Under the pieces are notes generated by a model. The model was not told the DNA's origin and ran no database searches. It was given only the letters and a program-made list of their open reading frames with translations. DNA of 24,700 nt. It comes from Priapulus caudatus (taxonomy: Eukaryota; Priapulida; Priapulimorpha; Priapulimorphida; Priapulidae). The position numbers were made by a program, and so were the translations under genes. Of this stretch, positions 18,331 to 24,700 are shown piece after piece. The stretch is from contig NW_014577335.1 in assembly GCF_000485595.1 (NCBI RefSeq), forward strand, positions 284,376 to 309,075. The letters are read 5' to 3'. Position 1 is the stretch's first letter. Every line of letters begins with the position of its first letter.

Positions 18331-19190
18331 TATATACGTACATGTACCTCGTGCCTATATGTATAGGACACAGTGACATGCACACGACTATTCAGATACT
18401 GTGCTTAATTAGTCATGAAGTTATCCTCGGGCACATTGACACCGATCACAGCTTTCCATAAAATCATAACACCGAGAAAATGCGTCACACACCTCAACTA
18501 ACACAGTATATATATATATATATATATGCATTAGGTATACGATAGTTTGATCTCATGCAGCCCTATTTCCGTTAGTGCTGCTTAATTGGCGGGTCTCTGT
18601 CCCCGCGACGTACAAATGTCTTTTCAGATGTACGAAGCGGCAATAAAAACGCCCAATTAGAATCTGTTACATCAACGATTTTCTAGAAGCAGCCTTAACG
18701 GGGGTTTATCAGAATAAATGACCCAATCCCTTACTGCTTTGAAAATGGGTCCAATTATTCAGAGTGCGTCGCCAGCGTTTTGCGTCTCGCGGTGTCCCAC
18801 GGTCGAGCAAACGGGAGAAAAATTGCGCCGCGGTGGAAGAAATACGTCGGATGTGCCTTTACGATGAGTTATTGTCCATCGGAAGCATCGAGTTATTGCG
18901 TCGTTAAGCGGGTAGAGTGTGCTTTCGTCACACGGCGCCCCGCGTCGTAAACGCTGGCTTTTAGCCAACCGAGTTCTCGAAATGCTATAGTAGCATCGGG
19001 GACTGATGACGGTGGCTACACAAAACGACGCGGTGATAATGCGCACTTCTACCCCGATATTAATTCACGCAGCGTAACACGAACTACTCAGTCCGTCGCA
19101 AGCCGCGCCTGCCGCCTTACTTATACTATACTACCCAGAGTTTACCCGACAGGCAAATACATACTTACTGCAGAAACGCGCTCTGGCCCA
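18331..19190. other. Non-coding interval with scattered homeodomain-type sites
   Basis: It contains a short (TA)n at 18506-18527. TAATTGG at 18583-18589 and its inverse CCAATTA at 18653-18659 flank GCAATAAAA at 18640-18648; these resemble homeodomain and Cdx/posterior-Hox sites. A 95-codon open frame on the minus strand (18759-19046) has no recognisable features and I do not call it a gene. Confidence 0.3.
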
Positions 19191-19194
19191 CCAC

Positions 19195-19240
19195 ACACAT
19201 ATATATATATATATATATAATATATATATATTGTATATAG
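19195..19240. repeat. TA dinucleotide repeat
   Basis: An ACACACA then (TA)n run, preceded by the AC stretch CCACCACACACA. Confidence 0.9.
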
Positions 19241-19840
19241 CTTGCGGCTACCTTTACACTCGCTCTCTCTCGCATTTTATGACAAGCTCTCGCCCAATAT
19301 ACGCGCAAGCACGGATTATTACCGTCGTATGTAGGCCTAGAAATAAGGAGGAAAATCGGTAGGAGCATTTAGAACCCCGTAAAAGAAGAAACGATGGTTA
19401 TTTCTCGCCTTCGCGTTGCCGTTGTAGATGGTGCTAAAACGATCGACTGTGTATGCGGTGGCGTATTGCTACTGCTTCTCGTGTTGTGTTAAACGTTAAC
19501 AAGCGTTGTGGGCAGCCTACACGTAAACAGATGTAGTGCATACGTGCGCGGAGCCTCCACGGTATATCTATGTCTATTCTTCTTGCGACGTTAGGCAGAC
19601 GCTGTAGTGTCGTCGGCTAACGTATGAGCGGGCTCACCCATCTCAGAGCAATGTCTATCCTCCCCGCGATTCTTATGCAGCAGCATTTATTTTAGCGACC
19701 ACATAGGTCATGACCTTCTTGTCTGCTGCTTTTAAGTTTTATTTTCATATGTAGTGAAGAAAGCAGCACGCTCACTTGACCGCGCGGTTTAGACGCAACA
19801 GCACTTACACAGCGTACTCAACACACCAGCTGTGTGCGTG
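19241..19840. other. Non-coding interval
   Basis: Apart from the palindrome at 19705-19716, nothing is recognised here. Confidence 0.4.
19705..19716. promoter_or_regulatory. AGGTCATGACCT palindrome (nuclear-receptor IR0 / TREpal consensus)
   Basis: Two AGGTCA half-sites meet head to head without a spacer, exactly the classic palindromic thyroid/retinoid receptor response element. A 12-bp palindrome can arise by chance, and no nearby gene is visible to regulate. Confidence 0.35.
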
Positions 19841-19842
19841 CC

Positions 19843-19866
19843 GTGGTGTGTGTGTGTGTGTGTGTG

Positions 19867-19903
<37 letters not shown>

Positions 19904-19980
19904 TCTGTTCGCGCGTGTGTGTGCGTGCGTGCGTGCGTGCGTGCGTGGGTGTGTGTGTGCGCGCGTGCGTGCGTGTGTGT
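19843..19980 (+). repeat. GT/GC-rich microsatellite
   Basis: (TG)n with GTGC and GCGC interruptions. Cys-Val and Thr-His open frames on the two strands are repeat translations. Confidence 0.97.
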
Positions 19981-20233
19981 ATCCGATTCGCACATAGTAA
20001 ACCGCCCGTTTGGCGTGTAAAGATAAGGATCGAGCCACCTGTATCTCGGTGTAACGTTTCTAGAATTTCCTCGTACTTCTTCTCTCTCCTCATACTAAAT
20101 ATAGCAGTCGGGGCGCCGTCGCCTGCTTGCTAACAAAGATGTAACAGCGCCAGCGGCGTTCTCACAAGCCCGCGAAGACGCGTCGAGTGAGCGGACACGC
20201 ACACGCGCGCACGTAAACACGTCGCCGCTAAAC

Positions 20234-20259
20234 CAGTAAAAACGCCCCGCGTTTTACTG
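20234..20259. repeat. Short hairpin, CAGTAAAAACGC / GCGTTTTACTG
   Basis: An 11-bp stem with a single bulged A and a CCC loop. It lacks the T-run of a bacterial-type terminator and is not a known RNA shape to me. Confidence 0.5.
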
Positions 20260-20333
20260 ACGAGATTACGCGAAACGGCCGGCCGAGCGCCATGACGCGG
20301 AAATGACAAAACGACGTTATATACATATATATA

Positions 20334-20500
20334 TAGTGTGCGTGCGTGCGCGCGCGCGCGTGTGTCAGTGTGTGCGTGTGCGTGTGTGTGCGTGTGTGCG
20401 TGTGCGTGTGCGTGTGTGTGTGTGTGTATGTGTGTGTGTGTGTGCATAAGTGCGTGCGTGCGTGCGTGCGTCCGTGCGTGCGTGCGTGCGTGCGTACGTG
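20334..20500 (+). repeat. GT/GC/GCGT microsatellite
   Basis: Alternating purine-pyrimidine DNA: (GC)n, (GT)n and then a regular GCGT tetranucleotide series (about 20450-20498). Confidence 0.96.
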
Positions 20501-20850
20501 AGGAAGAGGTGGCGAGAGTAGGCTTGGCGAGAGGAGCGGATGATAAGAGAAGCGGCAGCCGAGGCAAGGGAGGGGAGTAGCGACGGGAGGGAGAGTGGAG
20601 TCGCTGAGGCGGGAGAGGGGGGAGAAGGGAGGGAGCTAGACCATAATAGAGAGAAGTCAGAACGGAAATTGAGGAGGGCTGAGGGGAAAGGGAGGGGAAG
20701 AAGGGCAAGGAGAATGAGGGAAAAGACGGAAGGTTTTTTGGGAAAGGGATATTTCGGCACTGAAAGAAAAGGGAGAGGAGGCGACAAAATGAAGGGCAGG
20801 GGATAGGACAAAATAAAAGAGTGGGATAAAAATCAGGAGGGGAAGGTCAA
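20501..20850 (+). repeat. Polypurine tract (~350 bp, plus strand)
   Basis: The plus strand is almost entirely A and G (GAGGAAGAGG, GGGAGGGAGAG, GGGGAAAGGGAGGGG), with isolated pyrimidines. It follows directly on the alternating GCGT tract. Open frames over it are low-complexity (Arg/Glu/Gly on one strand, Pro/Leu/Ser on the other) and are not convincing genes. Confidence 0.85.
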
Positions 20851-22019
20851 CTGTGGGACGGGTTGGGGAAGCACGGGGGAGAGTACCTTATCTTAAACAC
20901 GCTGAAGTGCTTCACGTAGGAAAACGCAAACGTTGGTAAAAAAAACACCAATAACAACACATGTGTACTCCGTTTTCATAATAAGTATTATTGAATCATA
21001 CACAAAACGACAACTATTCTCCTATCGTCTCGCATCTACACACGACACACTTGACGTTACAAAGCCATGCCTAGATTCAGCGTTGAGCCATCACGCACAC
21101 ACACCAATCATATATGCGCTTATACAAAACACTCCCGAAAGCATTCACCAACCTTTTCGTGAGCAAATTTCGTGCCATCAGAAAATATAGACGATTGTTA
21201 GCTGTTGTTAATTCTCACCGCCCCCCGTTTACACTCCGCCTTTGGTTTCCAAAAAAACATAGACGCATAACACGGATGAAAGGGCACTGACGCTTTTAGT
21301 CGTAACGTTGAAGCATCCGCAGCTACTTCTGCACATCTTCAGCAAATTTGCCGTCTAGAATCACTCGCTCGCGTCCGCCTCGTCTCCAAAATGGCGGGAA
21401 TTTTCTCGCATGATACACGACGCTAACGGTTCACTACAAACGGAGGTATTTGTGCGTGAGTAGGAAGGAGGGCCTATACTATAAAAGGATGTTCATCCAC
21501 AGCTACCTACCTCTTCAAGCGGCAGCGTTTTATTACGGCTCTATAAACGACGCGCATCTGTATTGTCACATAGATGCGGTTCATTATCACGCTGACGGTA
21601 TAGAAGTCTACTCGTCTAATTATCATTCACCGTCATTCGCATTAATTCGGAAGGGTGAGGGGGGGATGAATGGACAAAGGGTGCCCATTATGCGGCTTTT
21701 AACGATCAGTTTACAACCGAAACGCTACAGCAGCGCGACTCTACGCCATTACTTTTACAATATCAACCAGAGTTCAACTGAAGTTTACTCGGTTTAATTA
21801 TGAAATGGAGTATCGGGTGTAAGGGATTTAGAGAGTGTAGGCCTATTATACATTGTGACACACAGCGAGGGCCTGACGATATTCGGCTTGATTAGCAAGT
21901 TTAAGCACAGCCCGGGGTATGATATTCAATTCCAGCACAAAACGTACGAGCTTAGGCGACGAAAGCTGCTTTTTCCCCACAAGTGCGAACTGTTAGCAGA
22001 TTTAGAAGGCGATATGTTT
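20851..22019. other. Non-coding interval
   Basis: No recognised gene. The longest open frame, 21450-21797 plus strand (115 codons), has no domain, signal or repeat that I recognise. Near 21392 AAAATGGCGGGAATTTTC combines a YY1-like AAAATGGCGG with a string close to a kappaB site (GGGAATTTTC); on its own this is weak evidence. Confidence 0.35.
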
Positions 22020-22122
22020 TGAGTGAGAGAGCGAGGGAGAGAAAGAAAGAGGGAGACATACAGAGAGCAAGCGATGAGAGAGACACAGGCGGATGGGGAA
22101 AAGGGAAAAGGGAGGGAGGGAT

Positions 22123-22163
<41 letters not shown>
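22020..22163 (+). repeat. AG-rich tract running into the second gap
   Basis: Purine-rich sequence that becomes a pure (GA)n from about 22127 to the N run. Confidence 0.9.
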
Positions 22164-22200
22164 NNNNNNNNNNNNNNNNNNNNNNNNNNNNNNNNNNNNN
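22164..22200. other. Assembly gap (37 N)
   Basis: A run of N between a (GA)n and a (TA)n repeat. Confidence 1.
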
Positions 22201-22234
22201 ATATATATATATATAGGTATTATTAGCTCTTGAT
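22201..22234. repeat. (TA)n followed by a third copy of the GGTATTATTAGCTCTTGAT half-palindrome
   Basis: Right after the gap, (AT)n leads into TAGGTATTATTAGCTCTTGAT, identical to 8974-8993 and its copy-2 counterpart. The left half that would complete the palindrome is not visible because of the gap. Confidence 0.7.
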
Positions 22235-23500
22235 GCCATGTGAGTATCGTCTGTATATCGCGGCAGCAGAGAGCGCGGCAAGTTTCCCTCCACCTTTCCT
22301 CGACATTTGCACGTCTGACACATACGTAGATTTCCGCTCTCGTTCCTTCGTCCTCTCTCTCTCTCTCTGTCGTTTTCCCCTTATTCACGCGCACCGACTT
22401 TTACCGCCGCTAGAATGCGTAGTCAATAAACTCTCGCACGAATTCGGCTAGGACATCAACTAACTATTAAAGCTTGTGTTCGCGAGTGGTTTGACACCGC
22501 CACCTGCCTCGCCTGACACTAGCAAGCGGGAATGTTTCACGCGCCATCGTATGATGCGTACTCGCGTCGCTCTTATATCACATCGTCTGTTGGGGGGTTT
22601 TAAGCAGGCGAGCGTTGTTAATACGAGGGGATGGTGACAGCACGATTACCGGCGCGCACCACTCGCAAACACGCTCCTCTTTCGACGCTAGTATGTAAAA
22701 TGTACACGACTCTCATGTAAACACGACGTTTCATCAAAATACAAAAAAACTTTATCATCGTTTGATCATAACATTCATGTTCACGTATCGACTATACTTT
22801 TGGTATTCTGAGCCCTCTAAACACATAGTTTATTGGTTAATCTCCACAGCATTCGTATTTGTGCCACTGTAGTACATACAAACGTACGTCCACAATATAT
22901 AACTTATATGGGGGTAGGTATCGACATGTTGCTTATTTTTTAGCAATACAAAACAACATTAGCCAAAAATGTATCGACGCGCCTATAGATTTCAAGCACT
23001 GATAATAAAACCTGTTTCGAACCAGGTTATTTTTGCTTGGTTTGACGATAACGGCGTACGAGTGGGCACGTGGATAATATAACGCTTAGAAAAATCAACT
23101 AACCAACTATATTTTGCTAGGGGCATTCACACGCCTTTGAAACTTGTAAACGTTTAACAAGTAAAACCCATCTATCCAACCAACCACGGATCACAACAAT
23201 TACTCGAAAATGCAGTCGAAAATATACGCTGCAGCTCTGTACTATATATAGATTACACGCTACCTCGGATACACACTTAATGTACAATATTTACAAAGTT
23301 TACAAAAATTCATACCGACGTAGGAAAGTGTGCGCACGCGCGTCGTAAATAATAGATGAATCACTACGGACCGCTAGACTGCTCTGCTCGTGACACGTAA
23401 ATAGACTGAAACGTGAGGATCTTCACATATAATAAAATCAGAAGTAGGTGATAAAGAGTCTCCTCATCAGGCACTACTGATATAATACTGGCGCACACGC
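22235..23500. other. Non-coding interval
   Basis: No gene recognised. 22741-23300 is AT-rich with A-runs and TTTATT/AATAAA strings, which would suit a 3' untranslated region but proves nothing. A hairpin AACCTG...CAGGTT lies at 23009-23028. Confidence 0.4.
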
Positions 23501-23502
23501 TC

Positions 23503-23684
23503 ACCAACGCACGCACGCACGCACGCACGCACGCAGACACGCACTCACGCACATACACACACAAACACACCCCACGCAGCACGCCCGTAAGCGCTCACAC
23601 ACACACACATGCACACACGCGCGCGCACGCACATACGCTCAGTGCGCTACACGCACACACGCACGCACGCACGCACACACACGC
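23503..23684 (+). repeat. CA/GCAC-rich microsatellite
   Basis: (GCAC)n, (CA)n and GCGCGC stretches interspersed with short unique pieces. Cys-Val open frames on the minus strand are translations of the repeat. Confidence 0.93.
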
Positions 23685-24376
23685 CGTCTGTCCATCCGGA
23701 GCATCAGAGCGCTGCCATGGCAACACGCATGCGCGTGGGCAGCAGCTCACCAGCATCTCGCGATCGTGATTGTGATAGAAAATAATGAACGCGCGTGGCC
23801 GCACGACAACTACTCGACACTAACGAGAGAGACCACTAGGCGAGGGGGAGGGGAACGAAGGGGAAGGGGGTCGAACGAGCCGTCGCTAATGCAGAGAAAG
23901 AAGCCCCCAACGACGGCAGCGGCACCCTGCACATGAACACGCGGGCGCGGCTCCGCTGCCATACACTGTCGGCCTAATACAATACACTACAAAGTACAGA
24001 CGCGCACAAGAGAGTAATTTCCGTAGCTTCGGCGCGCGCGCGGTTACTGTTGACGATCTGCTGGCTTGTTGCTACGAACCATCAAGCGCGGGCGACGTTT
24101 CTGCGCACTTGTCCGAATCAACGCACAGCTTTATCATTAGGTCAATTTGCGACACAAACGGCAGAGTGGCGTTCGTTCGTTCGTTCGCACGGGGTGTTTT
24201 TTTCTCTCGAGCGCGCTAGCATAAAATGATGAGTCACACTCGACGACGAAGCGAGCCGACGCGACCGCGCGAACACCACCTGCTTTTTTGCGTGTGAGAT
24301 TAACAGCTACCGTGCGCGTGGGAGGCGAGTATTAATGCACTCGCAGAATCGGCGGGATTTCACGCGGAAATGGGAT

Positions 24377-24394
24377 CACTTGACGCGTCAAGTG
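24377..24394. promoter_or_regulatory. 18-bp perfect palindrome CACTTGACGCGTCAAGTG (paired NK2-type sites)
   Basis: Each arm is CACTTGA/TCAAGTG, the known binding consensus of NK2-class homeodomain proteins (tinman/Nkx2), arranged as an inverted pair around CGCG. The arrangement is exact. Function is inferred from the consensus only. Confidence 0.35.
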
Positions 24395-24542
24395 CTGCCC
24401 ACTTTACAACCTCTCACTCTTTTCCAGGTTTTTTTCCCTCTCTCATCGCCAGATTTCCTTCGCGAGGCGGCGGGACCAGCGCTGCTGATTCTGCGGCCAT
24501 CGGGTTTGTCTGCATTGCAGCCGAAGAATGCGGCCGCGCATC

Positions 24543-24585
24543 TTCTTATGTGTACGACTAATGTATTTCTTATGTGTACGACTAA
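24543..24585 (+). repeat. Direct repeat of TTCTTATGTGTACGACTAA (24-bp period)
   Basis: The 19-mer occurs at 24543-24561 and 24567-24585. Confidence 0.9.
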
Positions 24586-24700
24586 CATAGAGAGTAGGCA
24601 CCGGCACACATCACCACACTCACCGACGAATATATATAAAGTATATCATGCTGCACATCCAGTACAAAAACGTACACTGACGCTACACGTATATAAAACT

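Larger units (their letters stand above)
23820..24600. promoter_or_regulatory. CpG-rich region, possible promoter or CpG island
   Basis: CpG is frequent here (GGCGCGCGCGCGG about 24030, CGACGACGAAGCGAGCCGACG about 24240, GCGAGGCGGCGGG about 24462), unlike the AT-rich DNA around it. It holds a (GTTC)n run at 24171-24187, an AP-1-like TGAGTCA at about 24230, the palindrome at 24377-24394, and a TATATAAAG string just downstream (about 24633). No exon can be recognised, so the promoter reading is inference. Confidence 0.3.

Noticed and set aside
18759-19046. 95-codon minus-strand open frame
   Set aside because: No similarity or composition that I can link to a protein family; length is within chance expectation.
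20130-20811. Pro/Leu/Ser-rich open frames on the minus strand over the purine tract
   Set aside because: They follow from the polypyrimidine strand and from CA repeats.
21450-21797. 115-codon plus-strand open frame
   Set aside because: No domain, signal peptide or repeat structure recognised, and no splice evidence; left unannotated as a gene.
22980-23060. Possible minus-strand tRNA (GGTTCGAAAC resembles a B box)
   Set aside because: No A box at the right distance and no cloverleaf; it is a simple AACCTG/CAGGTT hairpin.
22741-23300. Possible 3' untranslated region of a minus-strand gene
   Set aside because: AT-rich with polyadenylation-like strings, but no coding exon is seen on either side.

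Overview
The window looks like a scaffold from an invertebrate animal, most likely marine, although the sequence cannot fix the species. Pointers are a decayed Ty3/gypsy retrotransposon of a type I associate with cnidarians and molluscs, a short TTAGGG-type telomere repeat, dense CA, TA and AGT microsatellites, very little protein-coding DNA, and two runs of N. I see no bacterial gene, operon, tRNA, rRNA or CRISPR array, and no convincing intact host gene.

Layout. 1-3517 (minus strand): gag and pol of a Ty3/gypsy element, broken by at least two frameshifts and three in-frame stops. It is cut by the window edge inside the integrase, and no 5' LTR can be recognised. 3518-6531: a mosaic of small repeats: a 13-bp inverted repeat, four telomere repeats, a 185-bp tandem duplication, a cluster of CACGTG and TGACGTCA sites, a frameshifted C2H2 zinc-finger relic, a 22-bp inverted repeat, an array of about 81-bp units each carrying a CRE-like site, and a fragment resembling the end of a GIY-YIG domain of Penelope-like elements. 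6532-7740: nothing recognisable. 7741-8247: a compound CA-to-TA microsatellite.

8248-18284 is the main feature: one segment of about 4.8-5.0 kb appears twice in the same orientation, separated by 174 bp. The copies differ mostly by one- or two-base indels, the first holds a 234-base N gap, and the second supplies sequence across it. This pattern suggests a false duplication (two haplotypes, or gap filling with raw long reads) more than an old biological duplication. Both copies carry the same hAT-like non-autonomous DNA transposon, a 15-bp palindrome, a GAT-rich tract and an AGT/AGC array. The second also shows a terminal-inverted-repeat element where the first has the gap, and a T-rich tract of more than 110 bp missing from the first.

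18285-24700 is non-coding as far as I can see: microsatellites, a long polypurine tract, a second N gap, and isolated palindromes that match transcription-factor site consensuses (TREpal at 19705, a double NK2-type site at 24377), ending in a CpG-rich stretch that may be a promoter.

There is no set of intact genes working together here. The window is transposon relics and simple repeats, with some possible cis-regulatory DNA. I found no convincing new multi-gene system.
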